Assembly: GCA_001818435.1 (NCBI GenBank)
Contig: MHKO01000025.1
Span: 22,761 to 43,875, forward strand
Length of the DNA stretch: 21,115 nt
DNA from: Candidatus Komeilibacteria bacterium RIFCSPLOWO2_02_FULL_48_11
Lineage (GTDB): Bacteria; Patescibacteriota; Patescibacteriia; UBA2169
Direction of reading: 5' to 3'
Of this stretch, positions 1 through 6,346 are shown in pieces. Each line of letters opens with the position of its first letter. Within the stretch, counting starts at the first letter, position 1. The notes beneath the pieces were generated by a model. It made no database searches, was not told the DNA's origin, and saw nothing but the letters and a program-made list of their open reading frames with translations. The translations under genes and the position numbers were made by a program.

Positions 1-93
1 CTTTTCCCAGGGCAGAGTAACCTTGTTCAAAGCCAAGCCAACGGCCACGGCCGGCATTAGAGCCAGGGTGAGTTGTAATATTTCTGTGGCCAT
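1..93 (-). CDS. N-terminus of an unidentified, probably membrane protein (partial)
   Basis: An open frame runs off the left edge of the window on the minus strand. It starts with ATG at 93 and codes for 31 residues beginning MATEILQLTLALMPAVAVG. The first 25 residues are hydrophobic enough for a signal anchor or first membrane segment. No stop interrupts it, and an AT-rich TATATT-like hexamer lies about 5 bases upstream of the ATG, which would suit a leaderless transcript. Only the N-terminus is visible, so no family can be named; the start and even the reality of the gene rest on the open frame and the hydrophobic pattern. Confidence 0.45.
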   Translation of the reverse strand, partial: MATEILQLTLALMPAVAVGLALNKVTLPWEK

Positions 94-175
94 ATCTAAA
101 TATAATGGTAACCGAATAAAAACCGAAAGTCAAAATAGAAGGTTGTGGATAACTTTAAAGCGATACTAAATTAAT
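94..175. other. Divergent intergenic spacer
   Basis: AT-rich spacer between the minus-strand partial gene and the repeat that precedes the peptidase gene. It contains a perfect TATAAT at 101-106 on the plus strand, without a convincing -35 at 16-18 bases, and a single 9-mer matching the DnaA box consensus at 144-152 (TTATCCACA on the minus strand). One isolated box is not evidence for an origin. Promoters for both flanking genes probably lie here. Confidence 0.3.
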
Positions 176-253
176 GCGAAAGGTCTGCGCCAGCCAAAGG
201 CTCCTGCCAGAGGCTGGTCTGGTCGGCCTCTGGCCGAAATGACGCGAATAAAA
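176..253 (-). repeat. Interspersed palindromic repeat overlapping the start of the peptidase gene
   Basis: GC-rich palindromic modules (CCAGAGGCTGG, GGCCTCTGGCC) of the same kind occur in the elements near 3658-3761 and 3965-4132. The right end, 238-253 (AATGACGCGAATAAAA), is an exact 16-base reverse-complement match to 6831-6846, so it belongs to a repeat family rather than being ordinary gene-start sequence. The start codon of the following gene lies inside this end. Confidence 0.7.
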
Positions 254-1132
254 CAATTAGGATTATTATTGATTTTACTACTGCTAGCTGGCGGAGTATT
301 TTTTAATCGTGTTGCGATTAAGGGGCTTATTTTGGATTGGCAAAAACCGGAGTTGCCAAAAGCGATTGAGTATTCTGTCATTGCGAGCGAAGCCGCCTCC
401 TTGGCGGATGAAGCGAAGCAATCCCAGAATCAAGACGGGATTGCGGAGCCTGTCCCGAGTATTCCCGAGGGAGTCGCGAGGGAGTTTACCCCGAGTATGC
501 CCGAGGGGCTCCCTCGCAATGACAGTATTATTCCCCTTGAATATAATCTCGACGTGCCGTTCCAGCCGCAGGCGCCGCGGGCTGATTGGAACCTGCCGTA
601 TCAAGAAGCGTGCGAAGAAGCGTCTTTAATTATGGCAGGGAGATTTTTTTCTGGCAGAGGACTGACTGTTGATGAGATGGATAAAAGCATCAAAGATTTG
701 GTGGAATGGGAGCGGAAAAGGTTTGGATATTATGAGGATACGACTGTGGCCGAAGTGGTTAGCATCGCCCAAGAGTATTTTAATCTCAATGCTTCGCTTG
801 ATTATGACGTGAGCGCGGAGAATATTAAAAAACATATTTCGCAAAACAAGCTGGTGCTGGTGCCGGCTGCCGGCAAGATTCTGCCTAATCCTTATTTCAA
901 AAATGGCGGGCCGCTTTATCACATGCTAGTAATTCGCGGCTATATCCAAGATAAATTCATCACCAATGACCCAGGCACCAAGCGGGGCAAGGAATTTGTT
1001 TATAAATACAATGATTTGTTAAATGCTGTCCATGCTTGGCCAAGAGAAACTGGCGGCAGTAAGCGGGATGTTAGCGAGGCCGAGATGTTGCAGGGAGAGA
1101 AGGTGATGATTGTGGTTGACAAGCGAAATTAG
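239..1132 (+). CDS. Membrane-anchored C39-family (papain-like) peptidase
   Basis: A 297-residue protein with a membrane anchor at residues 7-23 and a C-terminal domain (about 100-280) of the peptidase C39-like type often found in small-genome bacteria. The likely catalytic residues are Cys125 (context QEACEEAS), His228 (LYHMLV) and Asp244 (TNDPGT), the order expected for papain-like C39_2 enzymes; the domain would face the outside of the membrane. Residues 47-95 are encoded by an interspersed palindromic repeat inserted in frame in the linker between anchor and domain. The start at 239 is forced because the anchor begins a few codons later, yet this ATG lies in the end of another repeat and has no Shine-Dalgarno sequence. 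Substrate unknown; it could also be a cell-wall amidase-like or inactive C39-fold protein. Domain call firm, function moderate. Confidence 0.85.
   Translation: MTRIKQLGLLLILLLLAGGVFFNRVAIKGLILDWQKPELPKAIEYSVIASEAASLADEAKQSQNQDGIAEPVPSIPEGVAREFTPSMPEGLPRNDSIIPLEYNLDVPFQPQAPRADWNLPYQEACEEASLIMAGRFFSGRGLTVDEMDKSIKDLVEWERKRFGYYEDTTVAEVVSIAQEYFNLNASLDYDVSAENIKKHISQNKLVLVPAAGKILPNPYFKNGGPLYHMLVIRGYIQDKFITNDPGTKRGKEFVYKYNDLLNAVHAWPRETGGSKRDVSEAEMLQGEKVMIVVDKRN
377..523 (+). repeat. Palindromic element inserted in frame in the C39-peptidase gene
   Basis: A 147-base element with 11-base perfect terminal inverted repeats (GTCATTGCGAG at the left, CTCGCAATGAC at the right). It begins exactly at a codon boundary and equals 49 codons, with no stop in the reading frame. 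The left half contains the ATTGC/GCAAT pairing seen in other copies. AGTATT occurs on both sides (369-374 and 524-529), a possible target duplication, although the left copy is two bases away from the element end. Confidence 0.85.
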
Positions 1133-1196
1133 TTGTGATTAAGTGTAGTATTCTTTGACAACCAAACATTATAAAAATCATTCAGAGGAGGCAGTT

Positions 1197-1448
1197 ATGG
1201 AATGCAATAATCACGAACGTATTCGCTCGCGATTCTGCGCTGTGTGCGGCGAGTTGGTTAATGAAGGTACTGCCGGCTTTCCGGGGTGCAGGCAGTACCA
1301 CATTGAGTACACCGATTGGAAATGGAAATTTTGCCCGGACTGCGGCGCAGCTCTGCGCAAAAGGTCGGGCGGAGGAGGCCGTCCAAATGAGCAGGAGCCA
1401 CGCTCCAGAAGGCCGAGAATTTCCCAAGAAAGAACCTTTCGGATTTAG
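1197..1448 (+). CDS. Small zinc-ribbon protein, function unknown
   Basis: An 83-residue protein with two CxxC knuckles at residues 14-17 (CAVC) and 46-49 (CPDC), the spacing of a classic zinc ribbon, followed by an Arg/Gly-rich basic tail that looks disordered. The start at 1197 is chosen over the in-frame upstream start at 1155 because a strong Shine-Dalgarno (AGAGGAGG, 1183-1190) lies 6 bases before it; most core genes in this window lack such a site. The ribbon suggests nucleic acid or protein binding, but nothing identifies a partner. It may be co-transcribed with the tiny ORF at 1465. Confidence 0.7.
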   Translation: MECNNHERIRSRFCAVCGELVNEGTAGFPGCRQYHIEYTDWKWKFCPDCGAALRKRSGGGGRPNEQEPRSRRPRISQERTFRI

Positions 1449-1464
1449 GAAAGGAGGTGATAGG

Positions 1465-1500
1465 ATGACGCACGCCCGTCCATGGCCAGAGGCAGACTGA
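1465..1500 (+). CDS. Possible 11-codon leader-like ORF with a perfect Shine-Dalgarno
   Basis: ATG at 1465 is preceded by AAGGAGGTGA (1451-1460), an essentially perfect anti-16S match at ideal spacing, and the frame ends with TGA at 1500 after MTHARPWPEAD. It starts 16 bases after the zinc-ribbon stop and is followed by a 9-bp hairpin and a terminator. The ribosome site is striking, but a product this short may not be functional; it could instead be a leader peptide, the 5' end of a decayed gene, or a chance ORF. Confidence 0.35.
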   Translation: MTHARPWPEAD

Positions 1501-1516
1501 TGGCAGAGTCAGAAAG

Positions 1517-1544
1517 CACAAGCCACCCTACTGATTGGCTTGTG
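1517..1544 (+). other. Perfect 9-bp hairpin
   Basis: CACAAGCCA (1517-1525) and TGGCTTGTG (1536-1544) form a perfect stem with a 10-base loop, directly after the tiny ORF. There is no T-run behind it, so it is not a canonical terminator by itself; the terminator follows about 40 bases later. Confidence 0.5.
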
Positions 1545-1581
1545 TAAATTATAGTTCTTGCCATGGAGGGCCAAGATTCAC

Positions 1582-1615
1582 CAGCACTCGTTTCTGCCGC
1601 GGGTGCTGTTTTTTT
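1582..1615 (+). terminator. Rho-independent terminator after the zinc-ribbon gene
   Basis: CAGCAC (1582-1587) pairs with GTGCTG (1603-1608), enclosing a GC-rich loop, and is followed by seven T residues (1609-1615). It would end the transcript carrying the zinc-ribbon gene and the tiny ORF. Confidence 0.6.
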
Positions 1616-1621
1616 ATTAAC

Positions 1622-1648
1622 AAAAACCGCCGTAATAATTCACGGCGG
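1622..1648 (-). terminator. Terminator of the minus-strand gene at 1649-2245
   Basis: Read on the minus strand, the stem CCGCCGT/ACGGCGG (1642-1648 with 1627-1633, loop 8 bases) is followed by a T-run complementary to AAAAA at 1622-1626. It directly abuts the stop codon of the minus-strand gene. Confidence 0.8.
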
Positions 1649-2245
1649 CTAAGAGCCACTAATTATCTTTTTCACAATAGCTTTCACCTCGGCCACGGTT
1701 TGGCCTGTAGGCAAATGAAAGCCAATGGCGTTTTGCGGCGCGGTAGGCTGTCGGTAGATTTGTGAGCCAGCGTCTCGAGAGTAAGAATAGCCAACTAGGA
1801 AACGCAAGTCCAGATTCAGCTGATTATCTTTGTCTTTTCTTAAAAAGAGTGTTGACTGGCCGGCGAAAGTAACGCCCTCGCAAGAAGTAACCTTATGCCT
1901 TTCTGCAAAGAGCAAAATTAAGACATTGAGAAGAAAATTTTTAAAAGCATAAGCTACCTCAATTTTTGCCGGGCTGTGATTTTCTTTTTTAGCATCATGG
2001 CTTACTTTGTAAGCCATGGCCAAGAGCCAATCAGCTTGGCTACTCGCGGCAAAGTCGCTGATGCTGGCTTTGAGTCCGGTCGGGGTTCCGATTTGGCCAA
2101 GAATTTTGGCGCGCTTCCTTTGATTTGGTTTTTTGTCGAGGCAAAGCCGCAACTCAAGCCAATAATCTTTCACATAACCAGGATAGCGGCGCATTGACGG
2201 GTCAACAAAGAACTCAATCGCTTGATTGATGACATCGCGGTCCAT
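1649..2245 (-). CDS. Hypothetical protein of about 198 residues
   Basis: I do not recognise this protein. It is a mixed charged soluble sequence beginning MDRDVINQAIEFFVDPSMRR, with a hydrophobic helix near the middle (FKNFLLNVLILLFAERHK) and an acidic/basic C-terminus. The start at 2245 is preferred over the in-frame ATG at 2260 because GGGGGA lies 7 bases before it, while the upstream ATG has nothing comparable; the longer version adds MGENL. It stands alone on the minus strand, has its own terminator, and diverges from sufS. Coding potential is supported by the long open frame and the abutting terminator; the function is unknown. Confidence 0.7.
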   Translation of the reverse strand: MDRDVINQAIEFFVDPSMRRYPGYVKDYWLELRLCLDKKPNQRKRAKILGQIGTPTGLKASISDFAASSQADWLLAMAYKVSHDAKKENHSPAKIEVAYAFKNFLLNVLILLFAERHKVTSCEGVTFAGQSTLFLRKDKDNQLNLDLRFLVGYSYSRDAGSQIYRQPTAPQNAIGFHLPTGQTVAEVKAIVKKIISGS

Positions 2246-2319
2246 TAGGTTTTCCCCCATATTGAATGATTGTCAAAGAAGTTAGAGATTGAGCGGATTA
2301 TACATTAAGAAGTTGGCCT

Positions 2320-2348
2320 TTGCAATCTGGAGTAGAATGAGTTAGAAT
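2320..2348 (+). promoter_or_regulatory. Probable sigma70-type promoter of sufS (leaderless)
   Basis: TTGCAA (2320-2325) and TAGAAT (2343-2348) are separated by exactly 17 bases. The sufS ATG is only 10 bases after the -10 hexamer, so transcription would begin at or within about 4 bases of the start codon, giving a leaderless message; no Shine-Dalgarno is present. Confidence 0.55.
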
Positions 2349-2358
2349 CCCAGTACTT

Positions 2359-3579
2359 ATGTTTGATATTTCGCCAATCCGCTCGCAATTTCCAATTTTA
2401 TCCCAGCAGATAAACAATCACCAGCTGGTCTATTTTGATAACGCGGCCATGGCCCAGATGCCGGAGCGAGTGATGAAGCGGGCGCTAAAATTTGAAGGCC
2501 GAGAGCGGGGCAATGTCCATTCCGGTTTGCACGCGCTATCCCAAAAAGCGATTGAGGCTTACGAGCTGGCGCGGCAAAAAGTGGCCCGATTTATTGGCGC
2601 GCGCGCCAATGAAATTGTGTTTGTCAAAAATACCACCGAGGCCATTAATCTTGCGGCTTATTCCTGGGCCCGCCGGAATCTTAAGCGTGGCGACGCGATT
2701 GTCATTTCTGAACTGGAGCATCATTCTAATATATTACCTTGGAAAATATTAGCTGATGAGATGGGTGTTGAGGTGCGATGGATACCGATTAGAGAAGATG
2801 GAAGATGGAAAATAGAGGATGGAAGTCAGATGATGGATGATAGAGCAAAGTTAATTGCTATCGGGCATGTATCCAATGCCATTGGCACTATCAATCCAAT
2901 TAAAGAAATCATTAAAATTGCCAAAGACAAGGGAATTGTCACATTGATTGACGGGGCCCAGGCTGTGCCGCATACGCCGATTGATGTGAAAGATTTAGGT
3001 TGCGATTTTTACGCTTTTTCAGGATATAAATTATACGGCCCAACCGGCATTGGGGTTTTATATGGCCAGCGCGGTATCTTGGAAAAATTGCCGCCATTTT
3101 TGGCTGGCGGAGGCACAATCCTGTCAGTCAAGAAAGATGAGGTTAAATGGCGCGAGGCGCCGGAAAAGCTGGAAGGCGGCACGCCCAATATCGCGGGCGC
3201 CGTGGGATTAGGAGAAGCAATTAGCTTTTTATCTGAAATTGGGATGGATAAAATCGCGGCCCATGAACATGAATTAACCGCCTATGCTCTGGATAAATTA
3301 AAAACTATCCCGGAAATAACAATCTATGGCCCCAAAGACATGGAGAATCGCGCGGGCGTGATTTCTTTCAATATCAAAGGCGTCCATGCTCATGATGCGG
3401 CCACTATGCTGGATGAGCAGGGGATTGCCATCCGCGCCGGCCACCATTGCGCCGGGCCGCTAATGGAGCGCTTGGGCGTGCCGGCGACCTGTCGGGTGAG
3501 TTTTGGGGTGTATAATACTTTGGAGGAAATTGATGTGTTGATTAAGGCTTTGAGGGAGGTTGTTAATAGATTTAAATGA
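2359..3579 (+). CDS. sufS: Cysteine desulfurase SufS (class II aminotransferase fold)
   Basis: This 406-residue pyridoxal-phosphate enzyme removes sulfur from L-cysteine as a protein-bound persulfide for Fe-S cluster assembly. The PLP lysine is Lys224 in SGYKLYGPTG, and the catalytic cysteine is Cys364 in the conserved RAGHHCAGPL loop. THVSN-like (GHVSNAIG) and DGAQ motifs are also present, and the length matches SufS/CsdA enzymes. The scaffold gene sufU follows after one repeat, so the two probably form the cell's Suf pathway. Residues about 145-163 are encoded by a purine-rich, GATGGA-rich stretch, but the segment has the length normal for the family. The start at 2359 is the only ATG near the expected N-terminus. 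Confidence 0.96.
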   Translation: MFDISPIRSQFPILSQQINNHQLVYFDNAAMAQMPERVMKRALKFEGRERGNVHSGLHALSQKAIEAYELARQKVARFIGARANEIVFVKNTTEAINLAAYSWARRNLKRGDAIVISELEHHSNILPWKILADEMGVEVRWIPIREDGRWKIEDGSQMMDDRAKLIAIGHVSNAIGTINPIKEIIKIAKDKGIVTLIDGAQAVPHTPIDVKDLGCDFYAFSGYKLYGPTGIGVLYGQRGILEKLPPFLAGGGTILSVKKDEVKWREAPEKLEGGTPNIAGAVGLGEAISFLSEIGMDKIAAHEHELTAYALDKLKTIPEITIYGPKDMENRAGVISFNIKGVHAHDAATMLDEQGIAIRAGHHCAGPLMERLGVPATCRVSFGVYNTLEEIDVLIKALREVVNRFK

Positions 3580-3807
3580 CAAATTTCAAAGCTCCCTCCA
3601 GAGGCGGGCAGGCAAATGCCAAATGAATGTCAAAATCCTAATGACAAAAGTCAAACTCGTCATCCTGAACGAAACAGAGTTGAAGTCGGCCAAAGGCCGA
3701 CCAGCCTCTGGCTGGGATCACAGAATTAAACACGAGATTCTTCGCTTCGCTCAGAATGACGTGCGTATTTAGTCATTTGACCTTGATTTGAACTTTGGAT
3801 TTTGACA
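3580..3807. repeat. Compound nested repeat between sufS and sufU
   Basis: An outer AT-rich inverted repeat has TGTCAAAATCC (3628-3638) matching GGATTTTGACA (3797-3807). Inside it sits an element at 3658-3761 of the GTCAT...ATGAC family (ends CGTCATCCTGA and TCAGAATGACG, with ATTCT/AGAAT in the right half). The outer repeat is therefore probably the older one, with the inner element inserted into it. It fills the entire gap from the sufS stop to 16 bases before the sufU start. Confidence 0.75.
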
Positions 3808-3823
3808 TTTGGATTTTATTTCT

Positions 3824-4360
3824 ATGTCAATGTATCGCGAACAAATCCTCGACCACTACAAGCATCCGCGCAATTTCGGGGAACTTCCGGACGCGGATGT
3901 TTCGCAGGCCATAGACAATCCGCTCTGCGGGGATAGATTAAAGTTGCAGATCAAGTTTGCACCCGTCATTCTGAACAGAGCGAAGCGAAGTGAAGAATCT
4001 AAGCGATTATCCACGAGATCCCAGCCAGAGGCTCCATCCAGAGGATGGTCCGGCCGGCCTCTGGCCGACTTCGACTCCGTCCCGCTGATGCGGGACTTCG
4101 CTCCCGCCACTCCGGCGGGCAGGCAGGATGACGTCCGCATAGCGGACGCCAAATTCACCGGCACGGCCTGCGCCATCAGCACGGCTTCAGCCTCGCTTTT
4201 CACCGAATTCTTGAAAAACAAAACTTGCGCCGAGCTTGAGGCGATTAATGAGAACGCTATTTATGAATTATTGGGAGCAGAAATAAATCCCGGACGAGTA
4301 AAGTGCGCGTTGCTGCCTTTGATGGCGTTAGAGGTGATTTTGAAAAATAAGATAATATGA
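3824..4360 (+). CDS. sufU: Fe-S cluster scaffold / sulfur acceptor, SufU (IscU/NifU-N) family, with in-frame repeat insertion
   Basis: A 178-residue IscU-fold protein that would accept sulfur from SufS. It has the three conserved cysteines: Cys35 in DNPLCGD (with the neighbouring Asp37), Cys116 in GTACAIST, and Cys161 in RVKCALLP. Residues 48-103 do not belong to the family: they are the translation of a palindromic element inserted in frame. Without it the protein would be 122 residues, close to a short SufU. The insertion falls between LQIKF and RIADAKF, where family members have a tight turn between two strands, so the fold could tolerate an exposed loop. ATG at 3824 is chosen because the family starts at about MYREQILDHY; ATG 3830 is equally possible, and the upstream TTG lies inside a repeat. 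Confidence 0.9.
   Translation: MSMYREQILDHYKHPRNFGELPDADVSQAIDNPLCGDRLKLQIKFAPVILNRAKRSEESKRLSTRSQPEAPSRGWSGRPLADFDSVPLMRDFAPATPAGRQDDVRIADAKFTGTACAISTASASLFTEFLKNKTCAELEAINENAIYELLGAEINPGRVKCALLPLMALEVILKNKII
3965..4132 (+). repeat. Palindromic element inserted in frame in sufU
   Basis: A 168-base element running from GTCATTCTGAAC to GGATGAC, exactly 56 codons and starting on a codon boundary. The left half shows ATTCT pairing with AGAAT, and the linker GATTATCCACGAGA is the same as in other elements of the window. It also contains GC-rich modules shared with 176-253 and 3658-3761. All reading-frame codons are sense. Confidence 0.88.
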
Positions 4361-4373
4361 TACTCTTTGTATT

Positions 4374-5591
4374 ATGGGCACTAGATATCTAATCATTGGC
4401 GCCGGGATTGCCGGCTCAACCGCGGCTGAAGCCATCCGCGAGCGCGATAAAGAGGGCGAGATTACTTTAATTTCCGGGGAGCCGGAATTGGTGTATAGCC
4501 GGATTTTGCTGACTAAATTTTTTAAGGGAAAACTTGCCCGGGAAAAACTTTTTCTCAAAACTTCGGAATCATTGGGCGCGAAAGGAATTACGGTTAAGGC
4601 CGGGGTTTGGGCAAAAAGCATTGATACTTCTGCCAAGACAGCGGCTTTAGACAATGGAGATGTCTTATCTTTTGATAAATTACTAATTGCCACCGGCGGC
4701 CAGCCGAAAAAATGGGCCGTGCCCGGGGCTGACAAAAAAGGCGTTTTTCATTTTCAGACTTTGGCTGACACCGAAGCCATGGCTCAATATGCTAAAAGCG
4801 CCAAGGTAGCGGCTGTGGTTGGCGGCGGATTTGTCAGTTTGGATTTAATTGACGTGCTGTTGCATTATAAAATTGAGACTCATCTGTTTTTGCGCCAGTC
4901 TTATTATTGGTCGCAATTGATGGATGAAGAGCAGGGTTTGCGTTTGGTAAAAAAATTGGAAAGTTTGGGAGTTATAGTTCACAGCAACCAAACAATTGTC
5001 GAAGTCAAGGGCAACGAATCTGTCAGTGCTGTTAAAACAAACACTGGCTTGGAAGTCGCGGTTGACATGGTTGGCTATGGCATTGGGTTGGAAAGAAATA
5101 TTGAATTTTTGGCTGGCAGCGGCATTAAAACCAATCAAGGCGTGGTGGTTAATGAATATCTGGAATCATCCGTGCCGGGAATTTTCGCTGCTGGCGACGC
5201 GGCCGAGTTTTTTGACGCCACGATTGGCAAAACCCATGTTTTAGGCAATTGGGACAACGCTTTAGGCCAAGGCAAGATCGCGGGCCTGAATATGGCTGGT
5301 GAGAGAGCGCCTTATCAAGAGCTGACATCTTATTCCATGTCCATTGGCGGCCTGATTGTGGCCACTGTTGGCAATACCACTGTCAGTGATTCTGACGAAA
5401 TTATTGTCCGCAAGAACGAGAATGATTACATCAAGATACTTCTGGCGCAAAACCGGGTAATCGGCGCGGCTTTTGTGGGCGGGATTAGGGATTTGGTGGG
5501 GATTAAGAAGTTGATTGCGGAAAATATGAAATTGAACGGAAAAGAGAAAGAGCAATTAAGAAATTCCCAAACTGTCATCCCGAGCCCCTAA
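4374..5591 (+). CDS. FAD/NAD(P)-dependent pyridine nucleotide-disulfide oxidoreductase
   Basis: A 405-residue flavoprotein of the NADH oxidase/rubredoxin reductase group. The N-terminal FAD motif is IIGAGIAGSTAAE (residues 6-18), the NAD(P) motif is VVGGGFVSLD in the middle, and the second FAD motif is GIFAAGDAAEF. No CxxxxC redox pair is visible after the first motif, so it is not a thioredoxin reductase. It could reduce rubredoxin, an Fe-S protein or oxygen; the substrate cannot be read from sequence. Its place directly after sufU (13 bases) suggests co-transcription and perhaps a role near Fe-S or redox maintenance. The last residues (TVIPSP) and the stop codon come from the repeat that begins at 5574, so the native C-terminus has been replaced or extended. 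Confidence 0.9.
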   Translation: MGTRYLIIGAGIAGSTAAEAIRERDKEGEITLISGEPELVYSRILLTKFFKGKLAREKLFLKTSESLGAKGITVKAGVWAKSIDTSAKTAALDNGDVLSFDKLLIATGGQPKKWAVPGADKKGVFHFQTLADTEAMAQYAKSAKVAAVVGGGFVSLDLIDVLLHYKIETHLFLRQSYYWSQLMDEEQGLRLVKKLESLGVIVHSNQTIVEVKGNESVSAVKTNTGLEVAVDMVGYGIGLERNIEFLAGSGIKTNQGVVVNEYLESSVPGIFAAGDAAEFFDATIGKTHVLGNWDNALGQGKIAGLNMAGERAPYQELTSYSMSIGGLIVATVGNTTVSDSDEIIVRKNENDYIKILLAQNRVIGAAFVGGIRDLVGIKKLIAENMKLNGKEKEQLRNSQTVIPSP

Positions 5592-5791
5592 TAAAGGATG
5601 CCATTGACCACGGGTGGGGTAAACGACTGAACAGAAATCAACGAATCGCAATGTCGCGGGGCGAGAGGATCCCCTGGTAATTGCACTAACCAGGGGATCC
5701 TCTCGGCGCCCCTCATCTATCTCACTGAATTATGCTACTATGTTTGCCACACTCACTATTCATGGTGCGCCTTTTGGCGCCTCGGGATGAC
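5574..5791 (+). repeat. Palindromic element carrying a nested 122-base insertion with a long hairpin
   Basis: The outer element runs from GTCATCCCGAGCCCC to GCCTCGGGATGAC. Removing bases 5612-5733 leaves exactly 96 bases, the length of the intact relative at 14237-14332, with the same internal landmarks (GCCATT, GCTACT, TGTTTGCC). The inserted 122 bases contain a perfect 17-bp inverted repeat (5662-5678 with 5689-5705, core GAGGATCCCCTGG) with a 10-base loop. The left end supplies the stop codon of the oxidoreductase and the right end lies 7 bases before dtd. Confidence 0.8.
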
Positions 5792-5798
5792 ATTGATT

Positions 5799-6245
5799 AT
5801 GAAAGCCGTCTTACAGCGAGTAACATCATCAAAAGTATCAATCAATAACAAAATCATCGGCCAAATTAGCCAGGGGTTTAATATTCTATTGGGCATTGGT
5901 CAAGATGACAGTGAATCACTTGTCAACAAGTTTGCCGAGAAGATTGTCAATTTGCGAGTTTTCAACGACGAGGCCGGTAAGATGAATAAGTCGCTTTTAG
6001 AAATCAAGGGCGAAGTGCTTCTTATTTCACAATTCACTCTATGCGCTGACACCTCAGGCGGCCATCGGCCAAGTTTTTCTAAAGTAGCCGCGCCGGAGAA
6101 AGCCGAGGCTATCTACCAAAAAATAGCTCAAGCCATCCGCGGCTATGGCGTCAAAGTGGAGACAGGCGAATTCGGGGCTTATATGGCTGTGGATATCGCC
6201 AACGACGGGCCGGTTACCATTATCTTGGACAGTAAGAGTCTTTAG
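5799..6245 (+). CDS. dtd: D-aminoacyl-tRNA deacylase
   Basis: A 148-residue cytoplasmic enzyme that hydrolyses D-amino acids (and glycine) mischarged on tRNA. The family signatures are present: MKAVLQRVTSSKV at the start, SQFTLCADTSGGHRPSF in the middle and the cross-subunit Gly-Pro motif GPVTI near the C-terminus. Length is normal. The upstream in-frame ATG at 5787 lies in the end of the preceding repeat (GGGATGAC), so ATG 5799, which matches the family N-terminus, is preferred. No Shine-Dalgarno is visible. Confidence 0.95.
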   Translation: MKAVLQRVTSSKVSINNKIIGQISQGFNILLGIGQDDSESLVNKFAEKIVNLRVFNDEAGKMNKSLLEIKGEVLLISQFTLCADTSGGHRPSFSKVAAPEKAEAIYQKIAQAIRGYGVKVETGEFGAYMAVDIANDGPVTIILDSKSL

Positions 6246-6254
6246 TAGTATAAT

Positions 6255-6344
6255 AACTACAGATTACAGATAGAGTAGAGATATACAGATAAAATGAAAA
6301 TTTGCAGCATTTGTATATCTGTAAAAGATTTGTAATCTGTAGTT
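6255..6344. repeat. Inverted repeat, ACAGATTACA type
   Basis: A perfect 14-bp outer stem (AACTACAGATTACA, 6255-6268, with 6331-6344) and an inner 8-bp stem (TACAGATA 6284-6291 with TATCTGTA 6316-6323). The sequence differs from the GTCAT families, so it is a separate repeat type. It fills the space from dtd to 2 bases before the next start codon. Confidence 0.7.
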
Positions 6345-6346
6345 TT

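Noticed and set aside
144..152. Perfect DnaA-box-like 9-mer (TTATCCACA on the minus strand); one-mismatch versions (TTATCCACG) in repeat linkers
   Set aside because: A single box without a cluster, AT-rich unwinding region or dnaA/dnaN neighbours does not support an origin; the linker matches are explained by the repeat family.
1535..1765. 76-codon plus-strand ORF
   Set aside because: It spans a terminator, a second terminator on the other strand and the 3' end of the minus-strand gene; no coding features.
2791..2846. GATGGA-rich purine tract in sufS that looked like an inserted repeat
   Set aside because: The encoded segment has the same length as in typical SufS proteins between the conserved IP and AI motifs, so nothing was inserted; it may only be biased in composition.
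3560..3772. 70-codon ORF after sufS
   Set aside because: It overlaps the sufS end and consists of the nested repeat 3580-3807.
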